Below, piece after piece: positions 8,465 through 16,429 of a stretch of 64,000 bases of DNA; within the stretch, counting starts at the first letter, position 1; each line of letters opens with the position of its first letter. The notes beneath the pieces were generated by a model. The model saw only the letters and a list, made by a program, of their open reading frames with translations, was not told the origin of the DNA and made no database searches. The position numbers and the translations under genes are program-made. Origin of the DNA: DATLLN01 sp963797175. Its GTDB lineage: Bacteria > Actinomycetota > Thermoleophilia > Gaiellales > JAICJC01. The stretch is taken from positions 868,001 through 932,000 of the forward strand of contig CAWCOL010000005.1 in the NCBI GenBank assembly GCA_963797175.1, in the 5' to 3' direction.

Positions 8465-8925
8465 TCCTCGGCGAGCGCCCGGACGATGTCCGCCCGCGAG
8501 ATCACGCCGACCACGGCGTCGCCGTCGTCCACCACCGGCAGGCGGTTGACGTTGTGCTTGACCATCAGGCTCGCCGCCTCGTGCACGGTGTCGGCCGTCC
8601 TCACGGACACGGCCTCGCTGGTCATCAGGTCGGCGGCGGTGGTGCCGTACGCCTTCCGGAACCGGTCGCGCCAGTGGTCCATCCGCTCCAGGAAGATGAC
8701 GCCGCCGAAGATCGGCAGCGTGTGCGGCAGCTCGACCTCGTCCTCGATCTCCTGGAAGATCAGGTCGGACTGGCCGACCATCCCCACCAGCTTGCCGTCA
8801 GAGACAACGGCAAGGCTGGAGTACCGCTCGTCGGACATCAGCCGCGCCAGCTCTCCGATCTCGGTCTCCGGGGAGACCGTGGGCGCGTCGGTGTGCATGC
8901 GCTGGCCGACCGTCGCGTCGCTCAT
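8458..8925 (-). CDS. CBS-domain pair protein
   Basis: A 155-residue protein made of two CBS domains (about residues 8-60 and 98-152) joined by a 40-residue insert containing IFGGVIFLERMDHWRDRFRK. Such pairs bind adenine nucleotides and act as regulatory modules; no catalytic domain is attached. ATG 8925 overlaps the nnr stop (ATGA). Its position between nnr and alr suggests it responds to the nucleotide or energy state in the same operon, but no partner can be named. Confidence 0.85.
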   Translation of the reverse strand: MSDATVGQRMHTDAPTVSPETEIGELARLMSDERYSSLAVVSDGKLVGMVGQSDLIFQEIEDEVELPHTLPIFGGVIFLERMDHWRDRFRKAYGTTAADLMTSEAVSVRTADTVHEAASLMVKHNVNRLPVVDDGDAVVGVISRADIVRALAEEW

Positions 8926-10403
8926 CGGTCGCCGAACACTGTGGGGAGCTCCTGGATCACGTCGCCCGCAATGATACCGTCGGGCCCGATCCGGTCCCCC
9001 GCCGCCCGCCCGGCGCGCTGATGGGCGACCGCGCCCACGGCCGCGGCGGCCAGGGGATCGAGCCCGCCGGCAAGGAGCGCGCCGATCACGCCGGAGAGGA
9101 CGTCGCCGCTGCCGGCGGTGGCAAGGCCGTAGGCGTCGCCTGTGGAGACGACGACGCGCTCGCCGCCGGGCTCGGCGATCAGCGTGTCGGCGCCCTTCAG
9201 CAGCACCACGGCCTGCGAGCGGGCCGCGGCCAGGCGCACCGCCTCGAGCCGGTTGGCCGCGATCCAGGACGACTCGACCACGAGCAGCCGGGCCAGCTCG
9301 CCCTCGTGCGGCGTCAGCACGGCGGGCATCCGCCGCCGCGCCAGCAGCTCGAGCCGCCCGGAGAGCGCGAACAGCCCATCGGCGTCGATCAGCAGCGGCC
9401 CCCGGTGGCGGCGGGCCAGATCGCGGACGACGTCCTGCTCCTCGTCCGCGCGGCCCAGCCCGGGCCCGGCCACGAGCGCGTCCGCGCGTCCCGCCAGGTC
9501 GAGCGCGTCGGCCAGGGACCGCACCATCAACTCGGGAGCGGCGGCGAACGGCTGGGGCGTCCCGATCCAGACCAGGCCGGCGCCGGAGCGCAGCGCGGCC
9601 ATGCCCGTCAGCTGCGGGGCGCCCGTCATCCCGGCCGAGCCGCCGACGACCAGCACCGCGCCGGCGCTGTACTTGGTGCCGCCCGGGCCCTTGTGGGGTG
9701 CGAGGGCGAGCAGGCCGCGCGTCGCCACCCGGGCACGGGTGGAGTGCTCGAGCTGCGAGGGGATGCCGATGTCGGCGACCACGACGCGGCCGGCGTGGCG
9801 GGCGCCGGGGGCGACCAGCAGGCCGACCTTGGGCGCGTGGAAGGCGACGGTCGTCGCCGCGGTGACGGCCGGACCGGCGACGGTGCCCGTGGAGGCGTCC
9901 ACGCCGGAGGGTGCGTCCAGCGCCACGACCGGCAGCCCGCTGCGGTTGACCTCCTCGATCAGCGCGGCGGCGGCGGGCCGCGGCGCGCCCTCGAAGCCCG
10001 TGCCGAAGAGCCCGTCCACCACCAGGTCGGCGCGGCGCAGCAGCCGCCGCAGCTCTGCCGCCGCGGGACGGCGGTGCAGCCGCAGGCCCATCCGCATGCA
10101 GATCTCGTGCTGGAGGCGGGCGTCGGCGGACAGACGGGTCGCGGCGCCCGCCAGGACGACGACCGGCTCGAGCCCGGCGCTTCGCAGGTGGCGGGCGACG
10201 ACCAGGCCGTCGCCGCCGTTGTTGCCCGTGCCGCACAGGATCAGGGGCACGCGCGCCTCCGGCCAGCCCTGGAGGATCTCGTGGGCCGCGGCCAGCCCGG
10301 CGCGTTCCATCAGCACGGCGCCGGGGATGCCCAGGCCGTCGATGGCGGCCGCGTCCAGCGCCCGCATCTCGGCGGCGTCGGGCAGCGGCAGCGTGCCGAT
10401 CAC
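8922..10403 (-). CDS. nnr: Bifunctional NAD(P)H-hydrate epimerase/dehydratase
   Basis: A 493-residue fusion of the YjeF N-terminal epimerase domain (CGTGNNGGDGLV near residue 55, then VDGLFGTGFEG) and the ribokinase-like ADP/ATP-dependent dehydratase domain (KGPGGTKYSAGAVLVVGGS, VAGPGLGR, LTPHEGELARL, and the catalytic ATAGSGDVLSG). It repairs hydrated NADH and NADPH. GTG 10403 overlaps the acpS stop (GTGA). The full length agrees with the usual bacterial fusion. Confidence 0.94.
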   Translation of the reverse strand: MIGTLPLPDAAEMRALDAAAIDGLGIPGAVLMERAGLAAAHEILQGWPEARVPLILCGTGNNGGDGLVVARHLRSAGLEPVVVLAGAATRLSADARLQHEICMRMGLRLHRRPAAAELRRLLRRADLVVDGLFGTGFEGAPRPAAAALIEEVNRSGLPVVALDAPSGVDASTGTVAGPAVTAATTVAFHAPKVGLLVAPGARHAGRVVVADIGIPSQLEHSTRARVATRGLLALAPHKGPGGTKYSAGAVLVVGGSAGMTGAPQLTGMAALRSGAGLVWIGTPQPFAAAPELMVRSLADALDLAGRADALVAGPGLGRADEEQDVVRDLARRHRGPLLIDADGLFALSGRLELLARRRMPAVLTPHEGELARLLVVESSWIAANRLEAVRLAAARSQAVVLLKGADTLIAEPGGERVVVSTGDAYGLATAGSGDVLSGVIGALLAGGLDPLAAAAVGAVAHQRAGRAAGDRIGPDGIIAGDVIQELPTVFGDR

Positions 10404-10762
10404 GGGGCGTCCTCGACGACCGCCACGGCGCCCGCCATGCCCTTCGAGTGCGTCATCGAGAGGTCGATCGCGCCGGCCTGGACGCGGTCGGCGAACTCGG
10501 CGACCTTGCCGGACAGCGTCACCCGCGGCTTCGGCCGTCCCGCGATCTCGATGTCCCGCCACATGAACTCGACGCCGCAGCCCAGCGCCTTGCCCACGGC
10601 CTCCTTACCGGCGAACCGCGCTGCGAAGTGCTGCGCGGGGTTGCGACGGGAGAAGCAGTAGGCGCGCTCGGCCTCCGTGAACACCCGCTCGGCGAACCGC
10701 GGGCGCTTCTCCAGAGCGCGCCGGACGCGCTCGATCTCGATCAGGTCGATGCCGACGCGCAT
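10400..10762 (-). CDS. acpS: Holo-[acyl-carrier-protein] synthase
   Basis: A 120-residue 4'-phosphopantetheinyl transferase that activates acyl carrier protein. Both magnesium-binding signatures are present: the N-terminal VGIDLIEIERV with D6 and the central RFAGKEAVGKALG. It is the first gene of a six-gene reverse operon (acpS, nnr, CBS, alr, nucleotidyltransferase, methyltransferase). ATG 10762 lies 6 nt after a TATGAT -10 box, so the transcript is probably leaderless. Confidence 0.94.
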   Translation of the reverse strand: MRVGIDLIEIERVRRALEKRPRFAERVFTEAERAYCFSRRNPAQHFAARFAGKEAVGKALGCGVEFMWRDIEIAGRPKPRVTLSGKVAEFADRVQAGAIDLSMTHSKGMAGAVAVVEDAP

Positions 10763-10768
10763 CGGCGC

Positions 10769-10778
10769 ATCATATGAT
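10769..10778. promoter_or_regulatory. Symmetric bidirectional -10 element
   Basis: The palindrome ATCATATGAT reads TATGAT on both strands (10773-10778 plus, 10774-10769 minus). Each copy ends exactly 6 nt before a start codon: GTG 10785 on the right and ATG 10762 on the left. Both transcripts would be leaderless and would compete for one melted site. The -35 regions are weak on both sides. Confidence 0.6.
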
Positions 10779-10784
10779 GGCCCG

Positions 10785-11585
10785 GTGGAGCGCCCCCTGA
10801 TCGTGACCGAGACGGCCCGCTGGTGGCCGAGCACGCTGTGGCAGACGACCACCCTGGAGGTCGAGCGCGACGGCGTGCGGCTGCTGGTCGATCCCGGCGT
10901 CTCGCCCTGGGAGGTGCGCGAGGTCGCCGCCGGCCGCCCCGTCCACCACATCCTCATCACCCACGCCGACTGGGATCACGTGATGGGCATCGGCCTGCTG
11001 CCCGAGGCCACGGTCCACGCCGGGGTGCTCGCAACCAAGCGGATCCGCTCCGGCGAGGCAACCGAGTCGGTGTGCCAGGAGTCGCGCGAGTTCTGCATCC
11101 CGCTGGAGGGGCTGGACGGCATGCGCGTGGACGAGGCGATCGAGCCGCCGGCCGAGGTGATGATCGGGCCGTGGACGGCGACCGTGCAGTCGATCCCCGG
11201 CCACACCGACGACGGCATCGCCACGCTGCTGCCGGAGGAGGGCCTGCTGATCGTCGGCGACTACCTCTCGGTGCTCGAGATCCCCTTCATCTACGACTCC
11301 CCCGTGGCCTACCGGGACACGCTCGACCGCCTGGTCGAGACGATCGAGCGGGACAAGCCGGCCCACATCGTGATCGGGCACGGCGCACCCCACGACGCGT
11401 TCTCCGCGCGCCGCGTGGCGGAGCAGGACCGCGCCTACGCCGAGGCGCTGATCGCCTACGCCGAGGGCGGCGGCGACCCCGAGCGGCCGGACGCCGTGGC
11501 CTACCCCGAGCGCGGCGGCGTGGACGATGCCAAGGAGCACGCCGCCAACGTGCGCGTGTCCTGCGAGCGGGCGGCCGCAGGATGA
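10785..11585 (+). CDS. Metallo-beta-lactamase fold hydrolase
   Basis: A 266-residue MBL-fold protein. The metal-binding signature is THADWDH (an HxxDH-type site lacking the usual first HxH histidine spacing), followed by PGHTDDG, VGDYLS and a C-terminal IGHGAP. The family covers thioesterases, lactonases and phosphodiesterases; nothing here picks one. GTG 10785 follows the shared -10 element; the gene ends in an ATGA overlap with the acetyltransferase, making a three-gene forward operon. Confidence 0.85.
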   Translation: MERPLIVTETARWWPSTLWQTTTLEVERDGVRLLVDPGVSPWEVREVAAGRPVHHILITHADWDHVMGIGLLPEATVHAGVLATKRIRSGEATESVCQESREFCIPLEGLDGMRVDEAIEPPAEVMIGPWTATVQSIPGHTDDGIATLLPEEGLLIVGDYLSVLEIPFIYDSPVAYRDTLDRLVETIERDKPAHIVIGHGAPHDAFSARRVAEQDRAYAEALIAYAEGGGDPERPDAVAYPERGGVDDAKEHAANVRVSCERAAAG

Positions 11586-12340
11586 CGGCCGCGGCCGTCG
11601 ATCCGGAGCTGTTGCGCAGCCTCGCGGAGGACGCCGCCGCCCACCTGCCCGCGAGCGAGCTCGGCACCCGGTACGTGACCGACCGCTACGTCGCCGAGGC
11701 CGGCCCCGAGGCCGATCCGCACATGAACGTCGTATCCCGGCTGCGGCTGGGCGAGGGTCAGGTGGAGGCGACGCTGGCCCACGTGCGCGACCTCTTCCGC
11801 AGCCACGGGCGCACCGCCACGACCTGGGAGGTGACGACCGCCTCGACGCCCGCCGACCTGCACGACCGGCTGCTGGCGCTCGGCCTCGAGCCCGACGACG
11901 AGCCGCGCATGCTGGCACTCGCCTGCACCGAGCCGCCGCTCAGCGCGACGCCGGGCATCACGGTCGAGCGGGCGGACACCGACGAGCAGCGGGCCGAGGT
12001 GGCGAGCATCTTCCGCGAGGCCGACGGCTGGGATCCGACACCGGAGTGGATCGCGATGAACCCCCGCTTCCTCGCCCGCATCGACGGCGAGGCGATCGCA
12101 ACGGCGGACATCACGCCGCTCCCCGAGGCGGTCTTCCTGGGCGGCGCCCTGACGGTGCCCCGCGCCCGCGGCCGCGGCGCCTACCGGGCGCTGGTCGCGG
12201 CACGGTGGGACGAGGCCGTGCGGCGGGGTACGCCGGTGCTGGTGACGCAGTCGGAGCCGATGTCGCAGCCGATCCTGGGGCGGCTGGGGTTCCGCGTCGT
12301 CGGCGAGATCCACGTCCTGGTCGACCGCTTCGGGCCGTGA
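11582..12340 (+). CDS. GNAT-family acetyltransferase
   Basis: A 252-residue protein whose C-terminal half (about 128-250) is a GNAT fold: the acetyl-CoA loop is VPRARGRGAYRALV and the last strands read LVTQSEPMSQPILGRLGFRVVGE. The N-terminal half carries a degenerate second GNAT-like segment (ALGLEPDDEPRMLAL). Acceptor substrate unknown. It is coupled by ATGA to the upstream hydrolase and by GTGA to the downstream membrane protein. Confidence 0.8.
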   Translation: MTAAAVDPELLRSLAEDAAAHLPASELGTRYVTDRYVAEAGPEADPHMNVVSRLRLGEGQVEATLAHVRDLFRSHGRTATTWEVTTASTPADLHDRLLALGLEPDDEPRMLALACTEPPLSATPGITVERADTDEQRAEVASIFREADGWDPTPEWIAMNPRFLARIDGEAIATADITPLPEAVFLGGALTVPRARGRGAYRALVAARWDEAVRRGTPVLVTQSEPMSQPILGRLGFRVVGEIHVLVDRFGP

Positions 12341-12828
12341 CCAGCGAGGCGACCGAGCGGCGCTGGCACGTCGGCGACTACGGCCTGCTGGGCTGGGCCG
12401 AGACCGTGGTCAAGGCCGTCGCCTTCGCCATCGCCTACGTCGCGCTCGTCCGGGCGCTGGACGGTGAGCTGGCCTCGCCCAGCGGCATCCGCATCGCCGA
12501 GCTGGTGCTGCTCGGCGCCGCCGAGCTGGGCCTGCTGCTGGCGATCGGCGACCGGCTGATCGAGCGCGAGCTGATCGCCGCCGTGTTCGTCGTCTTCAGC
12601 AACACGGCGCACCTGGGGATGCTCTACGCGCTGCTGACCGTGCCCGGGCCCGGACACCTGCTGACGCTGTTCTGCGCGTTCATGCTGGCCGGCGAGCTGG
12701 TCAAGCTCGTCTTCCTGCGCGAGACCGGCTTCACCGTCCGCGAGACGGCGCCCGTCGTCGTCCAGGCGCTGGTGGTCGGCTACGCCGTGATCTACGCGGT
12801 CGCGATCGTCTTGTGGCAGATCACGTAG
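12337..12828 (+). CDS. Small integral membrane protein
   Basis: A 163-residue protein with about five hydrophobic helices (approximately residues 20-38, 50-66, 76-98, 104-124 and 138-160), no signal peptide and no catalytic motif that I recognise. The start GTG 12337 overlaps the preceding stop. It ends 8 nt inside the convergent acetyltransferase gene. Function unknown. Confidence 0.75.
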   Translation: MTSEATERRWHVGDYGLLGWAETVVKAVAFAIAYVALVRALDGELASPSGIRIAELVLLGAAELGLLLAIGDRLIERELIAAVFVVFSNTAHLGMLYALLTVPGPGHLLTLFCAFMLAGELVKLVFLRETGFTVRETAPVVVQALVVGYAVIYAVAIVLWQIT

Positions 12829-13246
12829 CCGGAGCGACGCTGCGCTCCATCAGCCGCTCGCCCGGCTCGCCGAAGCCGAACTGCCGGTAGAAGTCGTGGG
12901 CGTCGCGGGTGTGCAGCACCCAGCGGACGCGGCTGAGCGGGCCGTTCTCGACCATCTCGCGCACCAGCTCGACCCCCAGCCCCCGGCCGCGGTGCTCCTC
13001 GAGCACGTACACGTCGGCCAGGTAGGCGATGGACATGGCGTCCGACACGGCGCGGCAGAAGCCGATCTGCGCTCCGTGGTGGTAGACGCCGACCACACGG
13101 GCCGCCTCCGCCACCAGCCGCCGCACCTCCGCCGGCGGCCGGCCCTCGGCCCAGTAGCTCGTGGTGAGGAACGCGTGCACGGCCTCGAGGTCGACCCGCG
13201 CTCGGTCGTCGTCCAGCTCGTAGCCGTCGCCCAGCGAACGTCGCAT
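12821..13246 (-). CDS. GNAT-family acetyltransferase
   Basis: A 141-residue GNAT protein resembling the single-domain amine/aminoglycoside-like acetyltransferases. The CoA-binding loop is EEHRGRGLGVELVREM near residue 85, preceded by YLADVYVL and followed by VLHTRDAHDFYRQFGF. The last residues LMERS are typical of the subfamily. ATG 13246 shares a base with the upstream stop (TGATG), so it is coupled to the YrdB-like membrane gene. Confidence 0.85.
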   Translation of the reverse strand: MRRSLGDGYELDDDRARVDLEAVHAFLTTSYWAEGRPPAEVRRLVAEAARVVGVYHHGAQIGFCRAVSDAMSIAYLADVYVLEEHRGRGLGVELVREMVENGPLSRVRWVLHTRDAHDFYRQFGFGEPGERLMERSVAPAT

Positions 13247-13602
13247 CAGGCCGTCCGTCGCACGACGATGCCGTCCACGATCGCCACCACGAGGAACGTG
13301 AGCCCGAGCGGCGGGTGGCCGGTCGCGGCGATGGCGAAGAACGCCGTCACGAACACCAGCAGCTCGATCCCGTAGCGCGTGGCGGGCGAGACCGGGATCT
13401 TCGCCTTGGGCGACACGAACAGGCCCCAGGCGACGGCCGCTACCAGCGGCGCGCCGATCCCGGTGAGGATGCGGACCGCCACCGAGGCGTCCATGGTGAA
13501 CCCCCAGACGGCGAGGGCGCCGAGCGCTGCGAGCTCCAGCAGGAACCGCAGCGCCAGCGCCGTCGCCCTGAGCGGGCCGGGGGGTTGAGCCTTCGCGTCC
13601 AC
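13246..13602 (-). CDS. YrdB/DUF2568 family membrane protein
   Basis: A 118-residue protein with four predicted membrane helices. The first helix contains ALRFLLELAALGALAVWGF, the hallmark of the YrdB/DUF2568 family, and the later helix starts YGIELLVFVTAFFAI. No biochemical role is known. GTG 13602 is preceded by TACCAT 8 nt upstream, so the transcript is probably leaderless. Confidence 0.8.
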   Translation of the reverse strand: MDAKAQPPGPLRATALALRFLLELAALGALAVWGFTMDASVAVRILTGIGAPLVAAVAWGLFVSPKAKIPVSPATRYGIELLVFVTAFFAIAATGHPPLGLTFLVVAIVDGIVVRRTA

Positions 13603-13625
13603 GGCCCGCCATGGTAGTCGTGTTG

Positions 13626-14057
13626 TCAGTCGCGGAGGCCCGAGACGAGCCTGCCCACGTCCGCCGTGTCGGCGTCCGACCAGAGCCGCGAGAGCGCCCG
13701 CTCGGCCGCCTCCTCGGCGGTCGGCAGGGCCTCGCCGACGACGCGCCTGCCGGCCTCGGTGAGGACGACCAGCGCGAGCCGGGCGTCGCCCGGACTCGAC
13801 TCGCGGTCGACCAGGCCGATCCGCTCGAGCGGGCCGAGCTGCCGGGCGACGCCGGACGTGGTGATGCCGAGCCGGCCGGCGAGGTCGACGCGGCGCATGG
13901 TGCCGTTGGGTGCCTCACGCAGCTCCAGCAGCAGCGCGAGGTCGTTCAGGCCGAGGCCGTGGAACGAGCCGAGCGGCGCGTCCACGTCGCGGACGAGCAC
14001 GGTGCGTGCGTAGAGCAGGTTGAGGACGGTGCTGAGTGAGTTCGATGTCGTGTTCAT
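13626..14057 (-). CDS. MarR-family transcriptional regulator
   Basis: A 143-residue winged-helix regulator. The DNA-recognition part reads MRRVDLAGRLGITTSGVARQLGPLERIGLVDRE, followed by the wing DARLALVVLTEAGRR and C-terminal dimer helices. Ligand unknown. A palindrome spans its start codon and an inverted repeat lies upstream, so it probably represses itself. It follows a membrane protein gene on the same strand by 50 nt. Confidence 0.87.
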   Translation of the reverse strand: MNTTSNSLSTVLNLLYARTVLVRDVDAPLGSFHGLGLNDLALLLELREAPNGTMRRVDLAGRLGITTSGVARQLGPLERIGLVDRESSPGDARLALVVLTEAGRRVVGEALPTAEEAAERALSRLWSDADTADVGRLVSGLRD

Positions 14058-14096
14058 GTCGACATCATATCATCAACCTGTCAATGATCTGATGTC
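14056..14096. promoter_or_regulatory. Promoter and probable MarR operator
   Basis: ATGTCGACAT (14056-14065) is a perfect palindrome covering the marR start codon. GACATCA (14061-14067) and TGATGTC (14090-14096) form a wider inverted repeat. TATGAT on the minus strand (14069-14064) ends 6 nt before ATG 14057. A repressor bound here would block both melting and leaderless initiation. Confidence 0.55.
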
Positions 14097-14107
14097 GGAC
14101 AGAATGG

Positions 14108-14905
14108 TCACGGTGCCGGCGGGTGCCAGAACCCGCGGATCACCCCGACGACCGCCGCCGCGATCGCGCCGAAGAACACGCCCATCCCCACGATCACGGC
14201 GAGCACGGCACCGAGGTCGCCGGCGGTCGTATCGGGGTCGCCCCGCACCAGGGCGAGCAACCCGAGCGCGTCGATCACCAGCCCGAACGCTGTGAAGCCT
14301 CCCACGGTCACGAGGAACACCCGACCGGGCCGCAGCCCGATCCGGCGTGCCGCGGCGAACCGCTCGCCCGGCGGCGCGGGAGGGCGGCGCAGCCGCAGCA
14401 GCCACACCGGCAGGAGTGGCAGCGCCAGCAGCGCCGGGCCGAACACGCGGGCATCCATCGCGGCCCCGGACGCCACGCACGCCCAGGCAAGCGCGAGCAG
14501 CAGCCCGAGGCCCCGCCGCCCGCGTCGCAGCTCCCGCCTCGAGCGGTCGACGATCAGCAAGCCGTCGAGCGAGAGAAGCACGAGTGCCACGAGCCACACC
14601 GGGCGCCCGGCCCCGAGGGCGAGCTGCGCGGCGATCGCGAGCGCGATCGCGGCTACACCGGCAAGCGACGCTATCGCACCGACCGTGCCCACCAGACTGC
14701 GCTCCGGGAGGGAGAGCGTGGCCCCGCCCACGACGGCCAGGCAGCCCGCGAGCACCACGTACATCCCGCCGAATGCGACCGGCCCGCTGCTGCCAACCAG
14801 GGTGACCACGATCACCAGGGGCAGGCCGACCACCCATGCCGCCACGCTCACCCAGGCCGCGAGCTCGACGCGGCCGGCCCAGCGGGCGTCTCCCCAGGCG
14901 TCCAC
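14108..14905 (-). CDS. Multi-pass membrane protein
   Basis: A 265-residue protein with seven to eight hydrophobic segments and short loops, including an arginine-rich cytoplasmic loop (DRSRRELRRGRRG, about residue 120) and a proline-rich loop (RRPPAPPGERFAAARR, about 180). I recognise no family. GTG 14905 lies 6 nt after TAGAGT, matching the leaderless geometry of its neighbours. It lies directly upstream of marR on the same strand and could be a target of that regulator; this is inference from position. Confidence 0.7.
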   Translation of the reverse strand: MDAWGDARWAGRVELAAWVSVAAWVVGLPLVIVVTLVGSSGPVAFGGMYVVLAGCLAVVGGATLSLPERSLVGTVGAIASLAGVAAIALAIAAQLALGAGRPVWLVALVLLSLDGLLIVDRSRRELRRGRRGLGLLLALAWACVASGAAMDARVFGPALLALPLLPVWLLRLRRPPAPPGERFAAARRIGLRPGRVFLVTVGGFTAFGLVIDALGLLALVRGDPDTTAGDLGAVLAVIVGMGVFFGAIAAAVVGVIRGFWHPPAP

Positions 14906-14911
14906 ACCCCC

Positions 14912-14917
14912 ACTCTA
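14912..14917 (-). promoter_or_regulatory. -10 box of the membrane protein gene
   Basis: Minus-strand TAGAGT ends exactly 6 nt before GTG 14905. Confidence 0.5.
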
Positions 14918-14937
14918 CGAGCGGGACACTGCTCCGG

Positions 14938-15282
14938 CTATCCCTCGAGCTCGAGGCAGACCCAGGGCGGAGGCTCGGGCGACGAGCCGACCAGCCGCAG
15001 GCCGCGGAAGGGCTTTGCGCCCGGCTTGCAGAGGACGCGGGCGACTCGGTTCGGCTGCACGTCCACCGTCAGCGGGGTGCTGGTGACCCGGTCGAGCGCG
15101 CAGCGGACGTCATGGGAGCCGACGCGCACCTCGACGCGGCAGGTCTTGCCGGGGCCGATCATCCCCACCCGGGCGCCGTCCACGAGCACGCCGTAGCTGC
15201 GCGTCCAGTCGGACGTCCCCCAGCGCGGGCGGCGGAGCACGATCACGCCCGTTGCGCCTGTCGTCGGTTCCCACGCAGGCAT
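14938..15282 (-). CDS. Hypothetical protein, beta-rich
   Basis: A 114-residue protein beginning MPAWEPTTGATGVIVLRRP with alternating hydrophobic strands (YGVLVDGARVGMIGPG, CRVEVRVGSHDV, LTVDVQPNRVARVLC). The pattern resembles small PEGA-like or immunoglobulin-like beta domains that present a surface, but this is only a fold impression. No signal peptide. ATG 15282 is preceded by TAGGTA at 6 nt. It lies 9 nt downstream of the HIT gene. Confidence 0.6.
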   Translation of the reverse strand: MPAWEPTTGATGVIVLRRPRWGTSDWTRSYGVLVDGARVGMIGPGKTCRVEVRVGSHDVRCALDRVTSTPLTVDVQPNRVARVLCKPGAKPFRGLRLVGSSPEPPPWVCLELEG

Positions 15283-15291
15283 GCTCGATAC

Positions 15292-15771
15292 CTACCCGGA
15301 ACTCCGGGCGATCGATCCTGCGTCCGCGTACCACTCGCGGAATCGCGTGCAGACGGCCTCCACGTCGGACTCCGGCGGCGGCATCCCGCGGTCGAACATC
15401 TCGACCTGGAGCCGCGGGCCGTAGCGCCCGCCGTGGGCATCCATTACCGCGTCGCTCACCGGCTGGACGACCCAGTGGATGTGCTGCCGCGCACGGCCCG
15501 CATGCGACCAGAGCGTGACGTACACCTGCTCGGGCCGAAGCAGCGCGTCCACCGCCGCCGCGGCGCGCTGCAGAACCGGGCCCAGCTCGCGGGCCTCGTC
15601 GGCGTCAAGGTCGGCGACCCTCACGACGTGGCGGCGCGGCTTGACGATCAGGGTGCCGACGCCGAGCGGCCCGACGCAGTGGTCGACCAGCCACAGCGGG
15701 GTCTCCTGGACGAGCCCGCCCGGCACGGGCAGGCGACCCTCGGCCATGTCACACGCCATGCAGCCCTCCAC
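15292..15771 (-). CDS. HIT-family hydrolase
   Basis: A 159-residue histidine-triad protein. The active site is QHIHWVV (H-x-H-x-x) near residue 105, preceded by PRRHVVRVADLDADEARELG. An N-terminal CMACD may be half of a zinc site. Family members hydrolyse nucleoside phosphoramidates or dinucleoside polyphosphates. Start is GTG 15771, 6 nt after minus-strand TAGCCT. Confidence 0.83.
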   Translation of the reverse strand: MEGCMACDMAEGRLPVPGGLVQETPLWLVDHCVGPLGVGTLIVKPRRHVVRVADLDADEARELGPVLQRAAAAVDALLRPEQVYVTLWSHAGRARQHIHWVVQPVSDAVMDAHGGRYGPRLQVEMFDRGMPPPESDVEAVCTRFREWYADAGSIARSSG

Positions 15772-15777
15772 ATGCCG

Positions 15778-15783
15778 AGGCTA
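15778..15783 (-). promoter_or_regulatory. -10 box of the HIT gene
   Basis: Minus-strand TAGCCT ends 6 nt before GTG 15771. Confidence 0.45.
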
Positions 15784-15827
15784 CCGCTCCCGGCCGCCCG
15801 GTGCCGGTCGGCACGCTTCCACCAGCC

Positions 15828-15848
15828 GATTGGGGTCAGACCCCAATC
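15828..15848. repeat. Palindromic intergenic repeat, copy 1
   Basis: Perfect inverted repeat: half-sites GATTGGGGTC and GACCCCAATC around one A. On the minus strand its left flank reads GCAGCCGGAAAT, and the same flank stands before copy 2 at 43324. It sits between the HIT gene and an acetyltransferase that diverge from it. Copies 2 and 3 lie about 27.5 kb away. Confidence 0.8.
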
Positions 15849-15911
15849 ATTTCCGGCTGCAGGTCCCGGCACCCATCCGGCACTGATCGATGGTGGATCG
15901 GCACAGATGGC

Positions 15912-15917
15912 TACGGT
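15912..15917 (+). promoter_or_regulatory. -10 box of the acetyltransferase at 15924
   Basis: TACGGT ends exactly 6 nt before ATG 15924, the geometry seen at other leaderless genes here. Confidence 0.45.
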
Positions 15918-15923
15918 TGAGCG

Positions 15924-16419
15924 ATGGACGGGACCCGCATCGCCCCGATGCTCCCGGAGCACTGGTCGGCGGTCGAGCGGATCTACGCCGAAGGGCTGGC
16001 GACCGGCGACGCGTCGTTCCAGACCGCCGCGCCCACCCGCTCGGAGTTCGACGACGCGCACCTGGCGGAGCCGCGCCTCGTCGCCCGCGCCGACGGCGAG
16101 GTGCTCGGCTGGGCCGCCCTGTCCCCGGTCTCGACCCGCCCGGTCTACGCGGGCGTCGTCGAGTGCAGCGTCTACGTCGCCGAGGCCGCTCGGGGCGCCG
16201 GCGTCGGCCGGTCGCTGCTGGTCGCCCTGACCGAAGCCGCGGACGCAGCCGGGATCTGGACGATCCAGGCCGGCATCTTCCCCGAGAACGCCGCCAGCCT
16301 CGCCCTGCACCACTGCTGCGGGTTCCGCACGGTCGGACGTCCGCGAGCGGCTGGGCCGGCACCACGGCGTGTGGCGGGACGTGGTCCTGCTCGAGCGGCG
16401 CGGCCCGTCCGCCGGCTGA
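15924..16419 (+). pseudogene. Phosphinothricin-type GNAT acetyltransferase, frameshifted
   Basis: The reading frame from ATG 15924 encodes a GNAT of the phosphinothricin/L-amino-acid N-acetyltransferase type: HWSAVERIYAEGLATGDASF, VECSVYVAEAARGAGVGRSLL, then HCCGFRTVG. After G at about residue 138 the family C-terminus VRERLGRHHGVWRDVVLLER continues in another frame, with a stop at 16417-16419. Removing one base (C16338, between GGA and GTC) restores a 164-residue protein of normal length. So either the gene has a recent single-base insertion or the base is a sequence error. It is otherwise undamaged. Confidence 0.8.
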
Positions 16420-16429
16420 ACGCCTCGGG

